Shown here: positions 1-6,923 of the stretch, one piece after another | How positions within the stretch are numbered: position 1 is the stretch's first letter | Layout: each line of letters begins with the position of its first letter | Origin: Acidobacteriota bacterium | GTDB taxonomy: Bacteria; Acidobacteriota; Terriglobia; Acidiferrales; UBA7541 | Length of the DNA: 35,727 nt | NCBI GenBank assembly: GCA_003223255.1 | Contig: QHYJ01000039.1 | Span: forward strand, 1,296 to 37,022 | Reading direction: 5' to 3' | Made by a program: the position numbers and the translations under genes | The notes under the pieces: model-generated | The model's database searches: none | Told to the model about the DNA's origin: nothing | Seen by the model: only the letters and a program-made list of their open reading frames with translations

Positions 1-251
1 GGCTAGCCAGGCTAGCCCGCACTCTTTTGTTGCTCGCTAACTACCGTAAGGAAGGCACACCGCCCCAGACTGTAGTTCCGGAGATAACCCAGGAAACCCT
101 AGCAGGAATGGTTGGCACAACCCGGTCACGTGTGAACTTCTTTATGAATAAGTTCAAGAAGTTGGGCTTTATCGATTACAAGGATGGATTGCGAGTGCAC
201 AGGTCCCTTCTAAATATTGTCCTGCAGGACTCGCGTCCTCATGGCGCGTAA
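1..251 (+). CDS. Crp/Fnr family transcriptional regulator, C-terminal part (partial at window start)
   Basis: The reading frame is open from the first bases of the window, so the gene starts upstream. What remains is the DNA-binding end of a Crp/Fnr-type regulator: a helix ending in LARTLLLLANYRKEG, then a Crp-type helix-turn-helix centred on ITQETLAGMVGTTRSRVNFF. The recognition helix is TRSRVNFFMNKFKKLG, followed by the wing FIDYKDGLRVHRSLLN. The cyclic-nucleotide-binding-type sensor domain lies outside the window, so the effector cannot be named. Family membership is clear from the GTTRSRV pattern. The gene has no visible partner downstream: the next gene starts 107 bases later with its own ribosome binding site. 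Confidence 0.85.
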   Translation, partial: LARLARTLLLLANYRKEGTPPQTVVPEITQETLAGMVGTTRSRVNFFMNKFKKLGFIDYKDGLRVHRSLLNIVLQDSRPHGA

Positions 252-358
252 AGCGATGTGGGGCAGCCGCAGAATACCGTGAGTAATCCCTGAATGTTGA
301 GAGTCTTGTACATATTTCATTTTCTCACTGCGTATTGTCTGAAATAGGGGGTAGCCGC

Positions 359-628
359 ATGACCGAGGACGAACTTTTACATTTCAATCCGCTGATTGCC
401 AAGGCTTTCACTCAGTTCGAATCTGAAAACGATACCCGAACGGCCGACGTGATGCGAGAGATCGTTATCGCCGGCCTCAAGACCGGCGCGGCACCAGAGA
501 AGATCTATGCGACCATCAAGACTGGCCGGCTGTTGACCAAGGACAATATGCAGTTTTTGACGCCGGCTGAGATCCAAGAATGGTCGGACGCGGCTGAGGA
601 ATACAAAATGCTGGCAGCTTGCCGTTGA
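359..628 (+). CDS. Hypothetical protein, 89 aa
   Basis: A small acidic, helical protein with no transmembrane segment or cysteine cluster; I do not recognise its family. I chose the ATG at 359 because a purine-rich run (ATAGGGGGTAG) sits just upstream. A TTG at 335 in the same frame would add eight residues but lacks such a site. The central part (TADVMREIVIAGLKTGAAPEKIYATIKTGRL, given here only as a region) resembles a compact helical domain, and the C-terminus reads LTPAEIQEWSDAAEEYK. Codon use is ordinary for the window. It lies between a Crp/Fnr regulator and tRNA genes in a region that looks like an integration scar, so it may be accessory. Confidence 0.6.
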   Translation: MTEDELLHFNPLIAKAFTQFESENDTRTADVMREIVIAGLKTGAAPEKIYATIKTGRLLTKDNMQFLTPAEIQEWSDAAEEYKMLAACR

Positions 629-787
629 GTTTGGCGCGGAGCATCATCGAATTCGTTCTGCGAACTTCTCTATGGCGGTCCTAGGCTAGGCTAGCAATCC
701 CAAACTTCCCACCGCGGCCTGCCCGAACAGCCTCGGCTACTGGCACAGATGGCACAGAACTGGTCGCGACATAAGTGCTACTATAAA

Positions 788-923
788 TCGGCTCCCGGCA
801 GGACTCGAACCTGCGACCTCGCCGTAAGGTGGGAGGCAGTGAGGACGACTTTCTTAGGGTGCATCCTCATCATCTTCTCTTTTGTCTCGGCCAGCGTGCT
901 CTATCCTTCTGAGCTACGGGAGC
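788..923 (-). tRNA. tRNA-like gene (Arg-type body) with about 56 extra bases in the anticodon region
   Basis: On the minus strand the acceptor GCTCCCG (917-923) pairs perfectly with CGGGAGC (791-797). The D arm is GCTC..GAGC, the T arm is GCAGG-TTCGAGT-CCTGC, and a possible anticodon stem CGCTG/CGGCG can form. D-arm and T-arm sequences resemble tRNA-Arg. The acceptor-to-acceptor length is 133 nt, whereas about 77 is normal, and all the excess lies between the two halves of the anticodon stem. The insert contains its own hairpin (TGAGGATG/CGTCCTCA). It is far too short for a group I intron. No clean anticodon loop with U33 can be drawn, and the 3' end reads CGA rather than CCA. It is either a disrupted tRNA pseudogene or a tRNA with an unusual intervening sequence. 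Confidence 0.5.
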
Positions 924-1018
924 ACCTCAGCGTTGGCATAACTCTGGTTGCTTTGGAATCTTGTATACAGAAATTTGAAAGATAATTTCCCTTTTACGGG
1001 TGAAAGGAGCGGTCCCAC

Positions 1019-1198
1019 ATGGCTGATGTTGGTATCGAAAATCGGAACGGCCAGAAGTTAATCCGCAAAACGACGGAACGAGGGAATCATCGGTTCGCTC
1101 GTGTGTGGATTCTCAAATGCTCCATTTGCAAACGCGAGTATGAAGCAAACAGTTGCGACTTTCACGAACGGCATTGCCCGAACCGAGATAAGCATTGA
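1019..1198 (+). CDS. Small cysteine/histidine-rich (zinc-ribbon-like) protein, 59 aa
   Basis: ATG at 1019 is preceded by AAAGGAG about ten bases upstream, a good ribosome binding site. The frame runs to TGA at 1196. The product has a basic N-terminal half (NGQKLIRKTTERGNHRFARV) and a C-terminal half patterned KCSICKREYEANSCDFHERH, followed by CPN. That gives C-x2-C, then C-x2-H-x2-H-x-C spacing, as expected for a small zinc-binding fold. No assigned function is known to me. It sits between two tRNA genes in a region that looks mobile. The combination of ribosome binding site and metal-ligand pattern argues that it is real, though at this length chance cannot be excluded. Confidence 0.55.
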   Translation: MADVGIENRNGQKLIRKTTERGNHRFARVWILKCSICKREYEANSCDFHERHCPNRDKH

Positions 1199-1227
1199 GG
1201 CAAACGCGACGGTGGGACGGCAACGAT

Positions 1228-1304
1228 TGGAGGTGACGGTGGGACTCGAACCCACTAAGATCGGCTTTGCAGGCCGACGCCTCGACCACTTTGGCATCGC
1301 CACC
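1228..1304 (-). tRNA. tRNA-Cys(GCA)
   Basis: On the minus strand: acceptor GGTGGCG (one G-U) with CGTCACC, D arm GCC..GGC, and anticodon arm TCGGC-CTGCAAA-GCCGA giving anticodon GCA. The variable loop is TCTTA, the T arm is GTGGG-TTCGAGT-CCCAC, and the discriminator is U73 as expected for cysteine. The gene encodes its own CCA (1228-1230). All arms pair, so this copy looks functional. A truncated second tRNA-Cys lies about 185 bases upstream on the same strand. Confidence 0.92.
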
Positions 1305-1343
1305 TCTGGCAAGCAGCACGGTCGAATCGACAAAGGTTTCTCC

Positions 1344-1378
1344 AGGGTTTGGTAAACCCTGATTTTTTCTAAATCAGG
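1344..1378. other. Two overlapping, mutually exclusive hairpins
   Basis: AGGGTTT-ggt-AAACCCT (1344-1360) and CCTGATTT-tttct-AAATCAGG (1358-1378) are both perfect stems that share the bases CCT. Only one can form at a time. They are followed by near-direct repeats of TACCCAAAA (1380-1410). The block lies between the complete and the truncated tRNA-Cys genes. It may be transcript-processing or termination signals, or part of an attachment region. Confidence 0.5.
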
Positions 1379-1485
1379 CTATACCCAAAACTGTACCCAA
1401 AATGCCCCCCAAAATGCCTGCGCAGCCCCTATTTACCCCTCATTTCCCCTTTGTAAACTATTGACGCTATTAGAGCCCCGCTTTT

Positions 1486-1531
1486 TCGGCAGGTTTTGCA
1501 GACCTCCGCCTTGCCACTTGGCTACCGCGCC
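1486..1531 (-). pseudogene. Truncated tRNA-Cys (5' half only)
   Basis: The minus strand from 1531 reads acceptor strand GGCGCGG, TA, D arm GCCAAGTGGCAAGGC, then an anticodon arm AGGT-CTGCAAA-ACCT with anticodon GCA. After the anticodon arm the sequence runs into CCGAAAAAGCGGGG, and no T loop (TTCRA) or closing CCGCGCC acceptor strand follows. The 3' half is therefore missing. The sequence differs from the complete tRNA-Cys at 1228-1304, so it is a separate gene, probably cut by recombination at the tRNA. Confidence 0.7.
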
Positions 1532-1568
1532 GCTGGAAAAGTTGTCAGTTATCAGTTCCCAGTTTTAA

Positions 1569-1610
1569 GCAAAAACAAAAAGGCCACCACCCTTAACGCG
1601 CGGCGGTGGC
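1569..1610 (-). terminator. Rho-independent terminator of the sulfurtransferase gene
   Basis: On the minus strand GCCACCGCC-loop-GGTGGTGGC (1583-1610, one mismatch) is followed by CTTTTTGTTTTTGC. The stem begins inside the last codons of the sulfurtransferase gene, whose stop codon (1593-1595) lies in the 3' side of the hairpin. Confidence 0.85.
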
Positions 1611-2477
1611 AACACCGGATTGCGCGGAGCGCGTTTCGTTTACGATGGGCGCGCCAACGAGATTGCCCCATTCCGTCCAGGAGCCGTCGTAGTTGCGCAC
1701 CTTGTCGAAGCCCAACAAATACTTGAGCACGAACCAGGTGTGCGAGCTGCGCTCGCCGATGCGGCAGTAAGCAATGACTTCATCCTTGCCGTTAATGCCC
1801 TTGGCTTCATAGAGCTTCTTCAAATCGTCGAAGGATTTGAAGGTGCCGTCTTCGTTGGCGGCCTGCGCCCAGGGAATATTGGCGGCTTGCGGAATGTGAC
1901 CGGCGCGCTGTGCGGTTTCGGTCATGCCCGGAGGCGCGATGATTTTGCCGGTGAATTCATCGACGGACCGAACGTCGACGAGTTGACCCGACTTGCGGCC
2001 CTCCACCACGGCCGCAACGTCTTCCTTGAAAGCGCGGATGGTCGCGTCAGTCTCGGAAACGCGATAGGTGCCTGGGCTGACATTGGGAGCCTCTTTGGTG
2101 AGCGGGCGCTTCTCTTCGAGCCATTTCTTGCGGCCACCGTTGATCAGCCGAACGTTTTTATGGCCATAGAGCTTCAATTGCCAAAAGGCGTAAGCGGCGA
2201 ACCAGTTGTTGTTGTCGCCATAAACAATGATAGCGGTCTCCTTGGAAATGCCAGAAGCGCTGAGCAGCTTTTCGAGCGCAGCTTTGTCGATCAAATCGCG
2301 GCGGATACCGTCCTGGAGCTGGGTCTGCCAGTTCCAGCCCACGGCGCCGGGGATGTGGCCTTGGTCGTAGGCGGTGGTGTCCACGTCTACTTCGACAAAG
2401 CGTGTATTTGGCGCTTTGAGATTTTTTTCGGCCCAATCAGTCGAAACCAAAACTTCGGGGTGCTTGTACTCTGCCAT
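1593..2477 (-). CDS. Thiosulfate/3-mercaptopyruvate sulfurtransferase (tandem rhodanese)
   Basis: Moves a sulfane sulfur from thiosulfate or 3-mercaptopyruvate to cyanide or thiol acceptors through a cysteine persulfide. The 294-residue cytoplasmic protein has two rhodanese domains. The inactive N-terminal domain spans about 10-130 (HIPGAVGWNW, VYGDNNNWFAAYAFW, NGGRKKW). The catalytic C-terminal domain spans about 155-285 (LVDVRS, AGHIPQAANIPW). The active-site loop is YCRIGERSSHTW, with the nucleophilic Cys followed by RIGERS. That loop matches thiosulfate-type enzymes rather than the CGSGVTA loop of mercaptopyruvate enzymes. I start at ATG 2477 because GAGGAG precedes it; the frame stays open for 36 more codons without a comparable site. 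It is transcribed alone, with a terminator at its end and another upstream. Confidence 0.93.
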   Translation of the reverse strand: MAEYKHPEVLVSTDWAEKNLKAPNTRFVEVDVDTTAYDQGHIPGAVGWNWQTQLQDGIRRDLIDKAALEKLLSASGISKETAIIVYGDNNNWFAAYAFWQLKLYGHKNVRLINGGRKKWLEEKRPLTKEAPNVSPGTYRVSETDATIRAFKEDVAAVVEGRKSGQLVDVRSVDEFTGKIIAPPGMTETAQRAGHIPQAANIPWAQAANEDGTFKSFDDLKKLYEAKGINGKDEVIAYCRIGERSSHTWFVLKYLLGFDKVRNYDGSWTEWGNLVGAPIVNETRSAQSGVATAAR

Positions 2478-2540
2478 TTGTGTTCTCCTCGTTCCTTTAG
2501 ATGTTTGACTTGAAAACGCGTTTGATCGCCCGGCCTCGGA

Positions 2541-2580
2541 AAATAAAAAACCCACCGGCGGTTTTGTTTCTGGCGGTGGG
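2541..2580 (-). terminator. Rho-independent terminator upstream of the sulfurtransferase gene
   Basis: On the minus strand CCCACCG..CGGTGGG (2551-2580) is followed by TTTTTTATTT (2541-2550). It would stop transcripts coming from the dead hydrolase gene upstream. It could also act as a leader attenuator, because it lies 64-104 bases before the sulfurtransferase start codon. Confidence 0.7.
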
Positions 2581-2596
2581 CTCAAAAGCTTTTGAG
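2581..2596. promoter_or_regulatory. Perfect 16-bp palindrome, possible operator
   Basis: CTCAAAAGCTTTTGAG is a perfect palindrome directly beside the terminator hairpin and about 105 bases upstream of the sulfurtransferase start. A dimeric regulator could bind it. No regulator gene is adjacent, so this is a suggestion from symmetry only. Confidence 0.3.
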
Positions 2597-2773
2597 GCTG
2601 GATGAAATCGCTAAATGCTCAGCCTCCCCGCGCCAGAAGACACACACGTACAGCACATACAAGAGATGCACACGGAGTTGTTCTTCCGGCTGCGAATTTG
2701 CATGTTTTTATGCTACATGGATAGGGCACGCTTGGCAAGAGTGCCGCCTCAACGGCCTCAACGGTCAACGGAC

Positions 2774-3485
2774 TTACTTTCGCGTCTCTGCGTCGAGTTT
2801 TTCGAGCATCTCGCCGATTTCCGGGTTGGACATGAAATTCTTCCAAACCAGGCCGGTTCGATAGTTTTCGATCATGACGGTGATGGGAGCTTGGTTTAGA
2901 CCCATGAAGATGTCGGATTGTAGGCCTCGCGCAAACCGTAGATGCCCCAAAGTTGCGCGCCAAGGTCGCGGTAATAGTGTTTGAACGCGGCCATGGAGGC
3001 GTCGGGCGCATAGGGGAAGGAAGCGAGGGCCCCTGTTGGCGTAATGGTGCCTTGGTCGCTAGCGTTGTCGGGCGCGTGGGGAACATATCCGAACGGGCCG
3101 TCGCTGGCGGTCAGTCCCCAGGCATCCGCGCCGTAGCCCGGGAAGTGTTTGGGATTCGCGATGCAATAAGCGCGGTTGATCAGGGCAATGTTGCGCGGTT
3201 GTTTTCAAAATAGGAAGACGTGAAACGATCATGCAGGCTGTGCGGACCGAAGCCGAAGTAGGAGTAGTGGGTAAAAAACAGAGGACCACCGGTGCCCACG
3301 CCGACATCAAGCTTTAGGCCGTAGTAGGTGTTCCCATTCGAATAATGATTTCCATCCTTGGTGCCGGACCTTCGCGATATGCAAGAGCCATGGGCTCCTG
3401 GCTGGCCCAGCCGGAATAGTAATAGCTCGCGGGAACTCCGTGTGTGGGCGAGGCCATCGCCAGAAGATAGGTAATCATCGGTTTG
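2774..3485 (-). pseudogene. Remnant of a glucoamylase-type (PF10091/GH144-like) glycoside hydrolase
   Basis: Reading the minus strand in three frames recovers the C-terminal half of a glucoamylase-family protein. The segments, in order, are [137 protein letters not shown] and [20 protein letters not shown]. Frame changes fall near 3365, 3193 and 2908, and about ten residues are missing near the last one. The N-terminal half is absent: homology stops at about 3485, exactly where a permease fragment on the other strand begins. Intact members hydrolyse beta-1,2-glucan or related glucans. This copy cannot make a protein. Confidence 0.8.
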
Positions 3486-3908
3486 GGCTTCGTGACACGC
3501 TACTCGGGAACAGACGCCGTCTTGAGCGTGGCGTTCACCCATACCGGCTGGTTCTTTCCGTTCTTCGGAACCTTCCTGGGATGGTTGGGCGTCGCGCTCA
3601 GGGGCAGTGACACGTCTTCGAACGCGCTGTTCGGCAGTTTGCAGCGCATCACCGCGGAACAGTTGCGTTTGGATTCGATCCTGATGACTTCCGCGAATAG
3701 CGCGGGCGGCGTCATGGGCAAGATGGTGGATGCGCAATCGATTTGCGTGACCACTGCCGCCACCAATCAAGTCGGAAACGAAGGCATCATCTTTCGATTT
3801 GTGGTCTGGCATTCGCTGGCGCTTGGCGCGATTGTTGGCGTCATCGTCATGCTCTACGGGTATGTCTTCCCACACTTCGTGCCGCATGGGCTGACGTTCA
3901 TCCACTAA
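3483..3908 (+). pseudogene. C-terminal fragment of an L-lactate/glycolate permease (LctP/GlcA family)
   Basis: The 141-residue frame is the last quarter of an LctP-family permease of normally about 550 residues. Recognisable stretches are GFVTRYSGTDAVLSVAFTHT, WFFPFFGTFLGWLGVAL, GSDTSSNALFGSLQRITAEQ, NSAGGVMGKMVDAQSICVTT and a final membrane helix around HSLALGAIVGVIVMLYGYVF. The frame is closed by a stop just upstream (3468) and there is no start signal, so the first three quarters are lost. Position directly ahead of glcD on the same strand fits the usual permease-glcDEF order. The intact ancestor probably carried glycolate or lactate into the cell. Confidence 0.85.
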
Positions 3909-4014
3909 AAACTGTGGGATCTGTAGGGGCAGCACGGCTGCGCCTCATCTCGCCTCGATATCAGTGTTCGTCCGGCTCGTACTCAGGCATAATATGTTTT
4001 CAGGTAACCGCTTT

Positions 4015-5463
4015 ATGAACCCCTCTCTACTCACCCAATTCCGCTCCATCGTGGGCGACCGTGGCCTCATCTCCTCGCCCGAAGAACTACACACGTACGA
4101 ATGCGACGGCCTCACGAATTTTCGCGTCTTGCCTTGCGCGGTTTTGCTTCCAACTTCAACCGAGCAGGTTCAAGCCATCGTGCGAGTTTGCCATCGCGAA
4201 AGAATTCCTTTTGTCGCGCGCGGTTCTGGGACCGGCCTGAGCGGCGGCGCGCTGCCCGTGGAAAACGGCATCGTCCTTAGCCTAGCGCGCATGAATCGCA
4301 TTCTGGAAGTCGACATCCCGAATGCGCGGGTGGTCGTGGAGCCTGGGGTGATTAATCTCGATGTGACCGTGCGCGTGCAGCGCCAGGAATATTTCTACGC
4401 GCCGGATCCTTCCTCGCAATCCGTGTGCAGCATTGGCGGCAACGTCGCGGAAAATTCCGGCGGCGCGCATTGCCTGAAATACGGCTTCACGACGACGCAC
4501 GTCCTCGGCCTCGAAGTTGTTCTGCCGGATGGTTCGCTCGTGCACCTCGGCGGAAAAACGCTCGATACACCGGGCTACGACCTTGCTGGAGTTTTTGTCG
4601 GCTCCGAAGGGACGCTAGGCGTGGCCACGAGGATTATTCTTCGCATCGTCAAGCGGCCCGAATGCATTCGCACGCTGCTAGCCGCGTTTCCTTCCACCAA
4701 CGAAGCCGGGGCCGCCGTCAGCGGCATCATCGCGGCGGGCATGCTGCCTGCCGCCATGGAGATGATGGACAATTTGGCCATTCAAGCGGCCGAAGCCGCG
4801 GTTCACGCGAATTATCCCGATTGTGGCGGCTTGCTTCTCGTCGAGCTCGATGGCCCAGTTGCCGAAGTCGAAGCGCTCATGACTCACGTCGACGAAATCT
4901 GCCGTTCAAATGGCGCGCGGGAAATCCGTGTGGCGCAATCTGAGACCGAGCGCGCGCTCGTTTGGAAAGGCCGGAAAGCGGCGTTCGCCGCTGTGGGCCG
5001 GATTTCACCGAATTACATCGTGCAGGACGGCGTGATTCCCCGCACAGCTCTTCCTCAAGTGATGAGCGAGATCGAGCGGCTCAGCAAAGAAAATGGCTTG
5101 CGTGTCGCCAACGTTTTTCATGCCGGCGACGGCAACCTGCATCCGCTGGTGCTTTACGATCGGCGCATTTCCGGTCAGGAAGAGGCCGCGCTAGCGCTCT
5201 CGTTCAAGATTCTCGAACTGTGTATCGTGGCAGGCGGCTCCATCACCGGGGAACACGGTGTGGGCGAAGAAAAGAAATCCATGATGGCCAAAATGTTCGC
5301 TGAGCCTGACCTCGCCACCATGCAGCGCGTCCGCTGCGCCTTCGATCCTCTGCAGCTTGCGAACCCCACGAAAGTCTTTCCCACGCCGCGTCTGTGCGGC
5401 GAAAAGCCCGGGGAATACGTTCTGCACCCGCTCGAAACCGCCGGCCTCGCGGAGAGGTTCTGA
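4015..5463 (+). CDS. glcD: Glycolate/2-hydroxyacid oxidase subunit GlcD (FAD-linked)
   Basis: FAD-binding subunit of a glycolate (or D-lactate) oxidase that passes electrons via GlcE/GlcF to the respiratory chain. The 482-residue product (E. coli GlcD has 499) has a PCMH-type FAD domain: PCAVLLPTSTEQVQAIVRVC, ARGSGTGLSGGALP at about 70-83, CSIGGNVAENSGGAHCLKYG and GSEGTLGVATRI. The C-terminal FAD-oxidase domain carries NVFHAGDGNLHPLVLYD and GSITGEHGVGEEK. I start at ATG 4015, which gives the usual N-terminus (MNPSLLTQFRSIVGD). An ATG at 3994 and a TTG/GTG-type extension to 3964 are possible but unlike the family. It is the first intact gene of the glc cluster; glcE follows after 92 bases. Confidence 0.92.
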   Translation: MNPSLLTQFRSIVGDRGLISSPEELHTYECDGLTNFRVLPCAVLLPTSTEQVQAIVRVCHRERIPFVARGSGTGLSGGALPVENGIVLSLARMNRILEVDIPNARVVVEPGVINLDVTVRVQRQEYFYAPDPSSQSVCSIGGNVAENSGGAHCLKYGFTTTHVLGLEVVLPDGSLVHLGGKTLDTPGYDLAGVFVGSEGTLGVATRIILRIVKRPECIRTLLAAFPSTNEAGAAVSGIIAAGMLPAAMEMMDNLAIQAAEAAVHANYPDCGGLLLVELDGPVAEVEALMTHVDEICRSNGAREIRVAQSETERALVWKGRKAAFAAVGRISPNYIVQDGVIPRTALPQVMSEIERLSKENGLRVANVFHAGDGNLHPLVLYDRRISGQEEAALALSFKILELCIVAGGSITGEHGVGEEKKSMMAKMFAEPDLATMQRVRCAFDPLQLANPTKVFPTPRLCGEKPGEYVLHPLETAGLAERF

Positions 5464-5555
5464 TGCTTTCCGCTTTGGAGTGCAGCAGCTTGCTGCCGCT
5501 TTTCTGCGTGCGAGCTGGTTCGCACGTTCCGCTCACTGTACTCAGCGACTGACTC

Positions 5556-6848
5556 ATGGACGCTGCTACCCAACCCCAGTCGACCACTCTCACCCGAGCT
5601 CTCCATGACCAGTTCGTCGCCCTTCTTGGCCCTGATCAGGTCCGTCCCACCACGCCTTCGGATGCCGTCTCTGCCGTTCAACCCCAACTGGTCCTCGAAC
5701 CTGTCAACGAACAACAACTCGCCGACGCACTCCGTATTGCAAACGAAGGCGGCCTCGCCGTCATTCTGCGCGGCGGCGGCACAAAGCTAGGGTGGGGCAA
5801 TCCGACCGCACGCGCCGACCTTATCTTGTCGACCTCGCGTCTGAACCGCGTTCTCGAGCACGCCTGGGCCGACCTCACAGTCACCGTGGAAGCCGGCTGC
5901 ACGGTTCAGGCTTTGCAGCAAACGCTCGCGCAGCACGGCCAGCGCCTGGCTATTGATCCACTGTGGCCGGAAAAAGCCACCGTCGGCGGCATTCTCTCCA
6001 CCAACGACAGCGGCGCGCTTCGTCTGCGCTTTGGCGCCTTGCGTGACTTGATCATTGGAGTGACCATAGCGCTTCCGGACGGCACGCTCGCCTCGAGCGG
6101 CGGCAAAGTCGTCAAAAATGTCGCGGGTTACGATCTACCGAAACTCGTCACCGGCGCACTCGGCACTCTCGGAGTCATTACGCGCGCCGTCTTCCGTCTG
6201 CATCCCCTCCCGCGCAAGACGTGTTCATTTTCTATCGCTGTATCAAATCCTGACGAGGCGCAAAAGTCGGTCCTCGCTATCCAGGATTCCAAACTCGCTC
6301 ACGTGGCGCTTCAATCTCATTTCTCCGTCGAATCCACTCCCACCGTCGACATCCTCTTTGAAGGCACGGAAGCGGGACTCGACGCACAAGCCGCTCATTT
6401 GCGCAGTCTTTGTCAATCCGCGAAGATTTCAGATGCCCCCATGTCCGTGTGGAGCGCACGCCAATACTTCTGGTCCTTTTCCGATTCTGCAGAAACGGTC
6501 ATCGCGAAAATCAGCATTCTGCCCGCCGACCTGGCGCGCACCATCGAACTGATTCGTCGCTCCGCGGATTCCTCGCACCTCCACTGGCAATCGCTGATGT
6601 ACGCAACGGGTCTCGGCTGGCTCCTGCTGGAAGGCTCCGCCGACAATTTCCACGGCGCACTTACGAGTTTGCGCAGCGAGCTCGAAAAAATGGGCGGCTC
6701 CTTAGCTGTGCTCTATCGGCCGTCGAATATGCCAGAGTTCGACGCCTGGGGCTCTCCCGGCAACTCCCTGCTCCTCATGAAAGCCGTCAAGTCGCGCCTC
6801 GACCCTTCCCACACCCTGAATCCAGGCCGCTTTCTCGGCGGCCTCTGA
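5556..6848 (+). CDS. glcE: Glycolate oxidase subunit GlcE (FAD-binding)
   Basis: Second FAD-binding subunit of the glycolate oxidase complex. The 430-residue protein has a PCMH FAD domain: QPQLVLEPVNEQQLADALRI, AVILRGGGTKLGWGNP at about 70-85, TVGGILSTNDSGALRLRFG and GGKVVKNVAGYDLPKLVTGA. The last motif, with KVVKNVAGYD, is characteristic of GlcE. The C-terminal region ends in SRLDPSHTLNPGRFLGGL, the usual end of the family. No clear ribosome binding site precedes the ATG. The gene belongs with glcD and glcF, but the partner glcF is separated from it by the truncated kinase/TolB gene. Confidence 0.92.
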   Translation: MDAATQPQSTTLTRALHDQFVALLGPDQVRPTTPSDAVSAVQPQLVLEPVNEQQLADALRIANEGGLAVILRGGGTKLGWGNPTARADLILSTSRLNRVLEHAWADLTVTVEAGCTVQALQQTLAQHGQRLAIDPLWPEKATVGGILSTNDSGALRLRFGALRDLIIGVTIALPDGTLASSGGKVVKNVAGYDLPKLVTGALGTLGVITRAVFRLHPLPRKTCSFSIAVSNPDEAQKSVLAIQDSKLAHVALQSHFSVESTPTVDILFEGTEAGLDAQAAHLRSLCQSAKISDAPMSVWSARQYFWSFSDSAETVIAKISILPADLARTIELIRRSADSSHLHWQSLMYATGLGWLLLEGSADNFHGALTSLRSELEKMGGSLAVLYRPSNMPEFDAWGSPGNSLLLMKAVKSRLDPSHTLNPGRFLGGL

Positions 6849-6923
6849 ATCTTCCGCGCATCAACTTGGATTTGACTTGCCATCAGGCCCGCATACCACG
6901 ACAATTTCTCGCAGGCCAAATCT

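Noticed and set aside
788-923. tRNA-Sec (selC) to partner the selenoprotein
   Set aside because: It has a short D arm and Arg-like T arm, no UCA anticodon and no long class II variable arm, so it is not selC.
749-985. Plus-strand frame with APGRTRTCDLAVRW
   Set aside because: It is the antisense reading of the tRNA-like gene; this peptide pattern is a familiar false call over tRNA T arms.
1101-1355. Overlapping frames across the tRNA-Cys gene
   Set aside because: They run through the tRNA on either strand and have no ribosome binding site or homology.
1620-2513. 297-residue plus-strand frame opposite the sulfurtransferase
   Set aside because: Mirror frame of a clear rhodanese gene; GC-rich codon bias keeps it open.
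3180-3935. 251-residue minus-strand frame as an intact gene
   Set aside because: Only its last part (GNTYYGLKLDVG region) matches the hydrolase family; the rest is antisense to the LctP fragment.
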